A stretch of 8,544 nt of DNA, taken from contig JAOZRC010000200.1 of the NCBI GenBank assembly GCA_029940345.1, positions 1-8,544 of the forward strand. The letters are read 5' to 3'. Each line of letters begins with the position of its first letter. Positions within the stretch are counted from its first letter, which is position 1. The translations under genes were made by a program, and so were the position numbers. Positions 1-6,958 of the stretch are shown here, in pieces. This stretch comes from Desulfobacterales bacterium (GTDB lineage: Bacteria; Desulfobacterota; Desulfobacteria; Desulfobacterales; JAUCGF01). The notes below the pieces were generated by a model, which saw only the letters and a program-made list of their open reading frames with translations, was not told the DNA's origin and made no database searches.

Positions 1-1224
1 CGCATGCTTCAGGCTAAATTTTCGCTAAAAGACCTTGAAGCACTGGTGCTCCTTCGCAATCCGGGTATCAAAGCGCAAGAAAACCATTTAAAAGCGGCCA
101 TTGAAACATTCGGCCAGGCATCTGAACTGGATGAAATTCTGCGCCAATACAGCGCTTTTACGGAAGGTCTGATGACCGGTGTTGGGCCGATGAAGGGCAA
201 AGAACCGCTTAAGGCCAAATTTCCCTTTCCCGCAGTTTTGGCTCTCAAAGGCCAAATCGCGCAACAGGAGGTCAAAGCCGCCAATGAATATCTTGAATCC
301 GTTCGTCGCGATGGGGTCACAAAGGCTCGCAAAATCTACTGGAACCTTGTTTTTATCCGTAAATCCCGGCTGATTACGCGTGAAACCGTCGATTTTTTAC
401 AACAATTGGAAACCGTGGCAACGACACGTTACAAATCCGGCAAAACAAGTTTTCAAGATGTGATCAAAGTGGAAATAAAACGCAAAATTTTAGAAGAAAC
501 CTTGCCAACGCTTCGGGAAAAGCAGCGCAATCTGGAATTGACAATTCTCCAACTGGTCAATTTACCTCCCCTGGTACGGTTAGGCGAGCCGGAAATACAG
601 GAACCCTTGTGGGAGATGCCCCCGCTTGAAACGCTTTATAAATTGGCGCTGGAAAGGCGTCAGGAGCTTCGCCGTATGCGGGCGATGGTGGGGAAAATGG
701 AACGTATGACAGCAATGGCTGAAATTATGATTCTTCCCCAATATACGATGAATTTTTCGGTTTACAATGACGAAGCGGTGATGCAAGTCGGATCAGGCGC
801 AATGAAAGAGACGTTCGCTGTATCCGTTCCGGCTTCAAGAGGTGCCGGATTGCCTAAAATGCCCTGGTACGGAACGAATGACGCGTTCCTTCGCCAAACC
901 AAGCAAAAGCTTATGGCGCTGAAGAATGAACTCAACAACGCCGAAAAAGCAACTGCCACAATGGTTCAAAACGCTTGGTATAAAACAGACCAAGCCAGAC
1001 GGGAAGCTGCGTTGTATCGCGACACGGTTGTCGGTTTGGCCCGTTCCGCCCTGGATGTATCTACTCGTGGCTACGAGTCGGGCCGGGTGTCCTTTGCTGA
1101 TGTGATCGGTTCTTACACCGACTGGCTTAAGGCGCGGTTGGCATTGGCGCGTAAGCTTAGTGATATTGGGGTTGCGAGAGCGGAGTTGGCGCGGAGTGTG
1201 GGAAGCGGGTTGAACATCAAATAA
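1..1224 (+). CDS. TolC/CusC-type outer-membrane efflux protein, 5'-truncated by window edge
   Basis: This is the C-terminal part (about 406 residues visible) of a TolC-family outer-membrane factor, which would form the exit duct of the tripartite pump encoded downstream. Two homologous halves, the hallmark of the family, can be seen: TRYKSGKTSFQDVI at residues 141-154 and TRGYESGRVSFADVI at 354-368, each followed by a long charged helix. A FPFPAVLALKGQIA segment (73-86) matches a motif I recall from metal-type members. The frame is open from base 1. The ATG at base 4 is probably not the start, because the protein lacks a signal peptide and the first helix begins abruptly. The last residues (LNIK) and the TAA stop lie inside an intergenic repeat that has run into the gene. 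The adaptor begins 149 bp downstream. Family assignment is strong. Metal specificity is inferred only from the neighbours. Confidence 0.88.
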   Translation, partial: RMLQAKFSLKDLEALVLLRNPGIKAQENHLKAAIETFGQASELDEILRQYSAFTEGLMTGVGPMKGKEPLKAKFPFPAVLALKGQIAQQEVKAANEYLESVRRDGVTKARKIYWNLVFIRKSRLITRETVDFLQQLETVATTRYKSGKTSFQDVIKVEIKRKILEETLPTLREKQRNLELTILQLVNLPPLVRLGEPEIQEPLWEMPPLETLYKLALERRQELRRMRAMVGKMERMTAMAEIMILPQYTMNFSVYNDEAVMQVGSGAMKETFAVSVPASRGAGLPKMPWYGTNDAFLRQTKQKLMALKNELNNAEKATATMVQNAWYKTDQARREAALYRDTVVGLARSALDVSTRGYESGRVSFADVIGSYTDWLKARLALARKLSDIGVARAELARSVGSGLNIK

Positions 1225-1288
1225 AAAAACGAACATCCAACATCGAACTTTCAACATTCAACATCGAATGAAATGACGAATATCGAAG
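1212..1288 (+). repeat. Degenerate heptamer (AACATCG-type) repeat array, copy 1
   Basis: A run of imperfect 7-nt units around AACATCG (AACATCC, AACATCG, AACTTTC, AACATTC, AACATCG, AATATCG) with a few odd-length interruptions. The first 37 nt align with 6255-6290 downstream of cusA with one indel and two substitutions. The array overlaps the end of the outer-membrane protein gene and provides its stop codon. I recall similar arrays (translated NIEHRTS) from intergenic regions of Deltaproteobacteria and Planctomycetes, but have not checked. Function unknown. Confidence 0.8.
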
Positions 1289-1357
1289 TTTGAAGTGCCT
1301 GAAGTTTATGACCTTGCTGAGTATAACTTAAAACTTTACATTTCAAACTTCAAACTT
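1286..1357. repeat. Inverted repeat AAGTTTGAAGT upstream of cusB
   Basis: The 11-nt arms at 1286-1296 (AAGTTTGAAGT) and 1347-1357 (ACTTCAAACTT) are perfect complements separated by 50 nt. The right arm is part of a tandem CAAACTT pair (1344-1357), so this may be a heptamer repeat of a related family in opposite orientation rather than a regulatory dyad. The right arm ends 16 nt before the adaptor start codon. No convincing sigma-70 promoter is visible between the arms. Confidence 0.55.
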
Positions 1358-1361
1358 GAAT

Positions 1362-1368
1362 AAGGTGA
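1362..1368 (+). promoter_or_regulatory. Ribosome binding site setting the cusB start at 1374
   Basis: AAGGTGA lies 5 nt before ATG 1374. It favours that ATG over the in-frame TTG at 1356, which sits inside the CAAACTT repeat and has no Shine-Dalgarno sequence at a suitable distance. Confidence 0.75.
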
Positions 1369-1373
1369 TAATT

Positions 1374-2768
1374 ATGAATGATACGATTGAACATAAAAAA
1401 ATGTCTTTTCCTTTTAAAGCTGTCGTTTTAACGGTTATCGGCACACTTGTGCTGGCCGGTGCGGGCATATATTTATCCGGGTGGCGGTTGTTGCGCGGTA
1501 ACGTAGCCGATCCCGCCGGCGGCACACCGAATCTGTTTGCTGATTCAGCCTCGAAAACGCTGTACACATGCGGCATGCATCCCCAAATAATCCGGGATAA
1601 ACCCGGCAACTGCCCTATCTGCGGGATGAAACTGACACCGAAACGGGATACCGGGACGGAAGATGGCAATATCAACGGGGTTGATATTAAAATCGATCCG
1701 GTAACCCAGCAAAACATGGGCCTGCGTACCGCAATTGTTGAAAAAGGCCCCTTGAAACATACGATCCGCACTTACGGGCATATCACGTATGACGAAACCC
1801 GCACGGCCCAGATAAGCCCTAAATTCAGCGGCTGGTTTGAAAAACTGTATGCCGATTTTACCGGCCAATTCGTTAAAAAAGGAGACCCTCTGTTCGATAT
1901 TTATTCGCCCGAACTTTTGGCAGCCCAGGAGGAGTATCTCATCGCTTTGCGAACGGCCAAAGGGAGAAAAGAGATGCTGGCGTCCGCCCGGCGCCGACTC
2001 AGCTATTTCGACGTCGGCCCGGATGAAATTCGGGCGATTGAAACATCCGGCACGGTGAAAAAAAACGTAACGATTCGCTCGCCGTTCACAGGTGTGATCA
2101 CCCATAAAAATGCGGTGCAAGGCGGTTTTGTCAAACCCGGAACGGTCATTTACAAAATTGCCGATCTGTCGCGGGTGTGGGTTGAAGCGCATATCTACGA
2201 GTACGAACTCAGCCAAATCGCCTTGGGGCAGGATGCCGAAATGACGCTTCCCTACCAGCCCGGTAAAGTCTATTCTGGCAAGGTGGCCTATATATACCCC
2301 TATCTTCAGCAGAAAACCCGTGACGTTGTTATCCGTCTGGAATTTGAAAATCCGGGACTTAAACTCAAGCCGGATATGTATGCGGATGTTCATATCAAGA
2401 GCGTATCCGGTGAACAGGGTCTGCTCATTCCTTCAGAAGCGGTGATCCGTTCCGGCAAGCGCAATGTGGTTTTCGTAACGCGGGAAGAGAACAAATTCAA
2501 AGCTTGCGAAGTCACTCTCGGCTTGACCCTGGATGGCGGCTGGCAACATATTCTGTCAGGGCTTGAGCCGGGTGATGTGGTGGTGACATCAGGCCAGTTT
2601 CTCCTTGATTCGGAGTCCAAGTTGAAAGAAGCGGTGCAAAAAATGCTGGAAGTACGCAAGGGCGGTGTTAAAACCCAAAGCACTCAGAAGGGGAGTGATG
2701 ATTTTTTCGATGACATGGAATCAGATGATGATTTTTTCAAAGATATGGAAAGCGAGGCCCGAAAATGA
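1374..2768 (+). CDS. cusB: CusB-type periplasmic adaptor (membrane fusion protein) with heavy-metal-binding motif
   Basis: This 464-residue adaptor would link the inner-membrane pump to the outer-membrane duct of a Cu(I)/Ag(I) efflux complex and hand metal to the pump. Domains in order: an uncleaved-looking hydrophobic anchor (about 14-37, no lipobox Cys); a heavy-metal-binding motif at 64-90 with YTCGMHP and CPICGMKL, offering C66, M68, H69, C80, C83 and M85 as ligands; a barrel-sandwich domain (about 127-264) around the typical SPKFSGWFEKLYADFTG segment; a beta-barrel (about 267-344); a membrane-proximal domain with LLIPSEAVIRSGKRNVVFV (350-368); and an acidic tail (439-464) with two copies of DDFFxDMES. 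E. coli CusB instead uses N-terminal methionines as ligands. The stop overlaps the cusA start (ATGA), so the two are translationally coupled. The start at 1374 is chosen on its ribosome binding site. Cu/Ag specificity is inferred from the CusA type. Confidence 0.92.
   Translation: MNDTIEHKKMSFPFKAVVLTVIGTLVLAGAGIYLSGWRLLRGNVADPAGGTPNLFADSASKTLYTCGMHPQIIRDKPGNCPICGMKLTPKRDTGTEDGNINGVDIKIDPVTQQNMGLRTAIVEKGPLKHTIRTYGHITYDETRTAQISPKFSGWFEKLYADFTGQFVKKGDPLFDIYSPELLAAQEEYLIALRTAKGRKEMLASARRRLSYFDVGPDEIRAIETSGTVKKNVTIRSPFTGVITHKNAVQGGFVKPGTVIYKIADLSRVWVEAHIYEYELSQIALGQDAEMTLPYQPGKVYSGKVAYIYPYLQQKTRDVVIRLEFENPGLKLKPDMYADVHIKSVSGEQGLLIPSEAVIRSGKRNVVFVTREENKFKACEVTLGLTLDGGWQHILSGLEPGDVVVTSGQFLLDSESKLKEAVQKMLEVRKGGVKTQSTQKGSDDFFDDMESDDDFFKDMESEARK
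2694..2750 (+). repeat. Tandem repeat encoding the acidic Asp/Phe tail of CusB
   Basis: Two adjacent units, 2694-2720 (27 nt) and 2721-2750 (30 nt), share GATGATTTTTTC followed by a GAxATGGAA ending. They encode SDDFFDDME and SDDDFFKDME. The second unit carries one extra GAT codon, consistent with slippage. The repeat lies next to the cusB/cusA overlap. Confidence 0.8.
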
Positions 2769-5700
2769 TCGAAAAAATAATAGAATGGTCCGTCAAAAAC
2801 AAATTTATGGTTGTCCTGGCCTGTCTGTTCACTGTTGGCGGCGGTGTGTTGGCAATGCAAAATATGCCGTTAGACGCCATTCCCGATCTTTCGGATGTGC
2901 AGGTGATCATCTATACTGAATATCCGGGACAGGCGCCGCGAGTCGTGGAAGATCAGGTCACATATCCGCTCACAACCGCTATGTTAAGTGTGCCTTTTGC
3001 TAAAAACGTGCGCGGCTACTCCTTTTTCGGGGTTTCCTTTGTTTATATCATCTTTGAAGACGGCACCGACCTGTATTGGGCACGTTCCCGTGTTCTGGAA
3101 TATCTGAACTTTGTTTCCGGAAGACTGCCACCGGGGGTGAATCCCAGTCTCGGTCCCGACGCCACCGGCGTGGGATGGGTGTATGAATATATTCTCAAAG
3201 ACACGACCGGAAAAAATGACCTTCAACAACTCAGAAGCTTGCAGGACTGGTACATCCGTTATGAACTCACGGCCGTTCCGGGCGTTTCCGAGGTCGCTGG
3301 TATCGGTGGTTTTGTCAAGCAATACCAAGTGGAAGTCGATCCCAACAAACTGCTGGCCTACAATCTGTCGGTTCAGAAAATCAGGCGCGCCATCCAGCGC
3401 TCCAACAACGATGTGGGCGGCAAACTGATCGAAATGGGTGAGACCGAGTTTATGGTGCGCGGACTCGGATATATCCGTTCGCTTCAGGATTTGGAAAATA
3501 TCGCGGTGGGAGTGGATAAGATGGGCACGCCTGTTCTGCTTAAAAGCATTGCCAATATCCAAATCGGGCCCGAGTTGCGCCGCGGAATTTTGGAATGGAA
3601 CGGTGAAGGCGAAGTGGTTGGCGGCATTGTGGTGATGCGTTACGGCGAGAACGCACTGGAGGTGATCAGCGCGGTCAAAGCCAAGTTAAAAGAACTGGAA
3701 AAAGGACTTCCGCCGGGCGTCACCATCGAAATGGGCTATGATCGCGCCAATCTCATTCAAAGAGCGGTACGTAACCTTACAGGCAAACTCTTAGAAGAGA
3801 TGGCCGTGGTCGCCCTGATCTGCATTATTTTTCTTCTCCACCTGCGGTCGGCTTTTGTAACGATTTTCACATTGCCGGTGGGCATTCTAATCTCTTTTAT
3901 GATTATGTATCTTCTGGGCATCAATGCCAATATCATGAGCTTGGGAGGTATCGCCATCGCCATTGGCGTGATGGTGGACGCTTCGGTGGTTTTGGTGGAA
4001 AACGCCCACAAGCATCTCGAAAAAGATCGCGGCAAAAAATCCCATACGGAGATTATCATAGAAGCGTCCAAAGAGGTCGGGCCGGCCCTTTTTTACAGCC
4101 TGCTGATTATCACGGTCTCGTTTTTACCGGTGTTCACGCTTCAAGAGCAATCCGGACGCCTGTTCAAGCCCCTGGCTTATACCAAAACCTTTGCCATGGC
4201 CGCTTCTTCCGTGTTGGCGATTACCGTGATTCCGGTGCTGATGACGTTTTTTATCCGGGAATCTCCCATTGCGCCGGACATGTCTATACGCCGCCGCCTG
4301 ATACTGCGGACAGTCGTTTTGGCGGGACCGGCGCTGCTTGTGGTTATCGCCGGACTTATGGGATTTAATTTGCCGGATTACAGCCTGGCAGCGGCTCTGG
4401 GGCTGTCGCTGTTTATCTTTGTGTGTCTCATCCGGCAGAAAATCATACCCGAAAAGCGCAATCCGCTCAGTCGTTTTTTTATCCGGGTTTATATGCCGTT
4501 GATCCGCCTGGTGTTGAAATGGCGCAAGATCACGCTGCTGATCGCGTTGCTTGTTCTGGTGGCAACCTGGTATCCCGCATCAAAGCTGGGCAGCGAATTT
4601 ATGCCGCCGTTGAATGAAGGCGACCTTCTCTATATGCCGACGACTCTTCCGGGAATATCAGTTACCAAGGCCAAAGAGCTGCTTCAACAAACCGATAAGA
4701 TCATTCAGCGTTTCCCGGAAGTGCATCACACCCTTGGAAAAATCGGCCGTGCCGAAACCGCCACCGATCCGGCGCCGCTCTCTATGATCGAGACCACGAT
4801 TATGCTGCGCCCCCAAGCGGAATATGAGATGATCCGCTTCGACCGTTTTTTCTCGAACTGGCCAGGATGGCTCAAAGAACCGCTCACCTGGATATGGCCT
4901 GAAGTCACACAGGGTAAAATCATCCATGAATGGCGCAAGAAAAAGATCAAGCGTTTTTTCTCGGATTGGTCTGATTGGCTGCCCGATCAGTTTATGGCCC
5001 CGCTCACATGGATATGGCCTGAAGAGCGTTATATTACGATTGATGAACTGGCCGAAGACCTTGACCGTGCGATTCAATTTCCGGGACTTACCAATGCCTG
5101 GACCATGCCGATTCGAACCCGTATTGACATGCTTTCCACGGGTATCAAAACGCCAGTGGGCATCAAACTCATGGGGCCGGATCTGGACGTGCTGTCCGAA
5201 TTGGGCGCCCGTTTTGAAGCCGTGATCCAGGAGGTACCCGGGACACTGTCAGCCTATTCAGAACGCGTGACCGGCGGCAACTACCTTGATTTCGATATCA
5301 AACGCGAGCATATCGCCCGCTACGGCCTGACCGTCGGCGATGTTCAGGATGTCATTATGACCGCCATCGGCGGGATGAATGTTACCTATACCACCGAGGG
5401 ACTGGAACGTTATCCGGTCAACCTGCGCTATAACCGTGAACTCAGGGATGATATTGAGCGCCTGAAACGGGTTTTGATCCCCACACCCACCGGTGCCCAA
5501 GTACCGCTGGCGCAACTGGCCGATCTTTCGATTCACAAAGGACCGGCAGGCGTCAAAAGTGAAAATTCACGCCAGACCGCATGGATATATGTGGACATCA
5601 AAGGGGTTGATGTCGGCTCTTTTGTTCAAAATGCCCAAGCGGTCGTCGATCGGGAGATTGATATCCCCACGGGCTACTCGGTGGTGTGGTCAGGGCAGTA

Positions 5701-6274
5701 TGAGTACATGGAAAAAGCGCGCAAAACCCTGAATGTGATCGTTCCCATGACCTTGATGGTGATATTTATCCTGCTTTATATGCATTTTCACAGCATCATC
5801 GAAGCGACGGTGGTGATGGCGAGTCTTCCGTTTGCCTTGGTGGGCGGTGTGTGGCTGCTGTTTTTCTTAGATTACAATGTTTCCGTCGCCGTTATGGTGG
5901 GTTTCATCGCTTTGGCCGGCCTTGCCGCGGAAACCGGTGTGGTGATGCTGGTCTATCTGGATGAAACTTTTAACCGAAAGCGCAGGAGCGGCACGATGAA
6001 CACTGCCGCCGATCTGCACGCCGCTGTTATCGAAGGCGCGGCAGAGCGGGTGCGCCCTAAGCTCATGACGGTCGCCACCACGCTGATAGCGCTCTTGCCG
6101 GTGATGTGGGGTGTCGAGGCCGGATCACAGGTGATGAAACGGATCGCCGCGCCCATGGTGGGCGGCCTGATCTCTTCCACTGTATTGACTCTGGTGATTA
6201 TTCCGGCTGTTTATGATATCTGGAAACGGTGGGAAATGGGAAAAGATGAACGTCGAACATCAAATAAAAAATGA
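2765..6274 (+). CDS. cusA: CusA-type heavy-metal RND efflux pump (Cu(I)/Ag(I) class), enlarged by two insertions
   Basis: This inner-membrane proton-driven pump (1169 residues) would export monovalent Cu/Ag through the CusB-type adaptor and TolC-type duct. The TM4 segment GGIAIAIGVMVDASVVLVENAHK (394-416) is CusA-like rather than CzcA-like. Compared with E. coli CusA numbering recalled from memory, the cleft methionines are all kept: M573 as M624, M623 as M674, M672 as M789, plus E625 as E676. So are the proton-relay residues D405 (same number), E939 as E1056 and K984 as K1099. The family is usually about 1040-1050 residues. The excess is explained by an 8-residue shorter loop after TM4, a 59-residue insert near 499-557 with two hydrophobic stretches, and a 66-residue Trp-rich insert near 689-754. 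Start: ATG with GAGG 7 nt upstream (2754-2757), overlapping the cusB stop. The final residues RRTSNKK and the TGA stop are encoded by an invading heptamer repeat. Confidence 0.95.
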   Translation: MIEKIIEWSVKNKFMVVLACLFTVGGGVLAMQNMPLDAIPDLSDVQVIIYTEYPGQAPRVVEDQVTYPLTTAMLSVPFAKNVRGYSFFGVSFVYIIFEDGTDLYWARSRVLEYLNFVSGRLPPGVNPSLGPDATGVGWVYEYILKDTTGKNDLQQLRSLQDWYIRYELTAVPGVSEVAGIGGFVKQYQVEVDPNKLLAYNLSVQKIRRAIQRSNNDVGGKLIEMGETEFMVRGLGYIRSLQDLENIAVGVDKMGTPVLLKSIANIQIGPELRRGILEWNGEGEVVGGIVVMRYGENALEVISAVKAKLKELEKGLPPGVTIEMGYDRANLIQRAVRNLTGKLLEEMAVVALICIIFLLHLRSAFVTIFTLPVGILISFMIMYLLGINANIMSLGGIAIAIGVMVDASVVLVENAHKHLEKDRGKKSHTEIIIEASKEVGPALFYSLLIITVSFLPVFTLQEQSGRLFKPLAYTKTFAMAASSVLAITVIPVLMTFFIRESPIAPDMSIRRRLILRTVVLAGPALLVVIAGLMGFNLPDYSLAAALGLSLFIFVCLIRQKIIPEKRNPLSRFFIRVYMPLIRLVLKWRKITLLIALLVLVATWYPASKLGSEFMPPLNEGDLLYMPTTLPGISVTKAKELLQQTDKIIQRFPEVHHTLGKIGRAETATDPAPLSMIETTIMLRPQAEYEMIRFDRFFSNWPGWLKEPLTWIWPEVTQGKIIHEWRKKKIKRFFSDWSDWLPDQFMAPLTWIWPEERYITIDELAEDLDRAIQFPGLTNAWTMPIRTRIDMLSTGIKTPVGIKLMGPDLDVLSELGARFEAVIQEVPGTLSAYSERVTGGNYLDFDIKREHIARYGLTVGDVQDVIMTAIGGMNVTYTTEGLERYPVNLRYNRELRDDIERLKRVLIPTPTGAQVPLAQLADLSIHKGPAGVKSENSRQTAWIYVDIKGVDVGSFVQNAQAVVDREIDIPTGYSVVWSGQYEYMEKARKTLNVIVPMTLMVIFILLYMHFHSIIEATVVMASLPFALVGGVWLLFFLDYNVSVAVMVGFIALAGLAAETGVVMLVYLDETFNRKRRSGTMNTAADLHAAVIEGAAERVRPKLMTVATTLIALLPVMWGVEAGSQVMKRIAAPMVGGLISSTVLTLVIIPAVYDIWKRWEMGKDERRTSNKK
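4844..5024 (+). repeat. Internal duplication in cusA encoding a Trp-rich segment
   Basis: Two copies are visible in DNA and protein. CGTTTTTTCTCG occurs at 4844-4855 and 4952-4963. A 25-nt stretch at 4880-4904 recurs at 5000-5024 with a single difference. The proteins read RFFSNWPGWLK-EPLTWIWPE (694-713) and RFFSDWSDWLPDQFMAPLTWIWPE (730-753), the second with four extra residues. A basic linker (HEWRKKKIK, 721-729) separates them. Both copies are in frame and the reading frame is intact. Confidence 0.88.
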
Positions 6275-6346
6275 ACATCGAACATCGAACGTCCAACATC
6301 GAACATCGAATGAAAGATGAACATCGAATGGCGAATAGGGAATAAC
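6247..6346 (+). repeat. Degenerate heptamer (AACATCG-type) repeat array, copy 2
   Basis: The heptamers AACGTCG, AACATCA, AACATCG, AACATCG, AACGTCC, AACATCG, AACATCG, AACATCG, AATGGCG, AATAGGG and AATAACG follow one another with short interruptions (for example GATG). The array starts within the last codons of cusA, supplies its TGA stop and fills the first 70 nt of the gap. Its 5' part (6255-6290) is nearly identical to 1212-1248 after the outer-membrane protein gene, in the same orientation. No spacers or leader are present, so it is not a CRISPR array. Confidence 0.85.
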
Positions 6347-6358
6347 GGTAAACAACGG

Positions 6359-6399
6359 CCTTTTCCTTAAAATCCTTTACTTATCTGCAATCCATGTAG
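6359..6399 (+). repeat. Left arm of a 41-nt inverted repeat flanking the YtkA-like gene
   Basis: This 41-nt segment matches the reverse complement of 7150-7190 at 38 of 41 positions. All three differences are T on this arm against G opposite, which would still pair as G-U in RNA. It ends with CTGCAATCCATGTAG, an imperfect dyad. It lies 66 nt upstream of the YtkA-like start codon. No transposase or clear target duplication was found at its outer edge. Confidence 0.85.
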
Positions 6400-6420
6400 A
6401 TTGATGCAAAATAGAAAAAT

Positions 6421-6435
6421 TTTAACCGTTTAACC
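6421..6435 (+). repeat. Short direct repeat TTTAACC upstream of the YtkA-like gene
   Basis: TTTAACC occurs at 6421-6427 and 6429-6435, an 8-nt period, 30 nt before the start codon. It could be a regulator half-site pair or chance in an AT-rich leader. Nothing else supports a function. Confidence 0.25.
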
Positions 6436-6452
6436 AAACTGAAACTTTAATT

Positions 6453-6460
6453 GAAAGGAA
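6453..6460 (+). promoter_or_regulatory. Ribosome binding site setting the start at 6466
   Basis: GAAAGGAA lies 5 nt before ATG 6466. This selects the ATG over the in-frame TTG at 6451, which precedes the site. The ATG start also gives a clean signal peptide. Confidence 0.8.
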
Positions 6461-6465
6461 CTATT

Positions 6466-6921
6466 ATGAACAATTTCATGAACATTCAGACACTTACAAT
6501 CGCATTGATAATCGCGCTGGCCCCGCTGGGTTTCACGGCTGATCATCAACATAAAAAGGGCGACCATGAAATGAGTAATCCCGCAATTCCCGAATCTGCT
6601 GTGGATGGCTTCGGTTTTACTTACGAACTGATTGACATGGCGGCTAAAATGAAAGACATGGCTGATAAGCCTGAAATGAAAAACACCCATCATTTGATGG
6701 TGTTTGTCAAAGACGCCCATGGCCATCCGGTGAAGCAGGCCAAAGTCGGCTATATGATCCAAGGCCCTGACAATGCCAAACAAAAAACGATGTGCATGGC
6801 CATGGGTGACGGATTCGGCGCAGATGTCAATTTTAAAGCAAAAGGCGTCTACACCGTCATGGTCAAAGTGATGGCCGGAGATAAAAACCTGATGGATAAA
6901 TTTGAATACGAAGTGAAATAG
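6466..6921 (+). CDS. Secreted Met/His-rich YtkA/FixH-like protein, candidate periplasmic copper/silver carrier
   Basis: This is a 151-residue protein with a signal peptide (hydrophobic 10-23, likely cleavage after FTA, residues 23-25) and a mature part rich in Met and His: 15 Met and 7 His in the whole protein. Ligand-like clusters are HQHKKGDH (27-34), the Met ladder M58/M62/M65/M71 in a predicted helix, THHLM (74-78), HGH (85-87) and MCMAM (109-113, with the only Cys). The C-terminal half (about 75-151: HHLMVFVKDAHGHPV, then beta-rich KGVYTVMVKV and KFEYEVK) resembles the YtkA-like/FixH immunoglobulin-type fold. It follows cusA in the same orientation after 191 bp. E. coli has CusF, an OB-fold protein with a metal-binding Trp. 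This protein has no Trp, so it would be a non-homologous stand-in. Secretion and ligand richness are seen directly. The carrier role is inferred. It could instead be a structural accessory of unknown role. Confidence 0.72.
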   Translation: MNNFMNIQTLTIALIIALAPLGFTADHQHKKGDHEMSNPAIPESAVDGFGFTYELIDMAAKMKDMADKPEMKNTHHLMVFVKDAHGHPVKQAKVGYMIQGPDNAKQKTMCMAMGDGFGADVNFKAKGVYTVMVKVMAGDKNLMDKFEYEVK

Positions 6922-6958
6922 CCCGACCTGTGCAATTAAAAAGAAGTATTCCCCATAA

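Noticed and set aside
1314..1342. Possible sigma-70 promoter before cusB (TTGCTG, 17 nt, TACATT; also TATAAC at 1322-1327)
   Set aside because: Only 3 of 6 and 4 of 6 consensus matches, in AT-rich repeat-derived DNA, and the better TATAAC box has no matching -35.
1356..1373. Upstream in-frame TTG start for the adaptor
   Set aside because: It lies within a CAAACTT repeat, has no Shine-Dalgarno sequence, and the ATG at 1374 has AAGGTGA 5 nt upstream.
1545..2393. 282-codon open frame on the minus strand inside cusB
   Set aside because: Antisense shadow of a strongly supported gene; its translation shows no recognisable domain and no signal of its own.
4259..5035. Frameshift or assembly error as the cause of the long cusA
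   Set aside because: The frame is continuous, both inserts are in frame, and conserved landmarks on either side fall in register.
6247..6346. CRISPR-like array
   Set aside because: The units are 7 nt and contiguous, with no unique spacers and no cas genes.
6451..6465. Upstream in-frame TTG start for the YtkA-like protein
   Set aside because: It precedes the GAAAGGAA site that serves ATG 6466, and the ATG gives a cleaner signal peptide.
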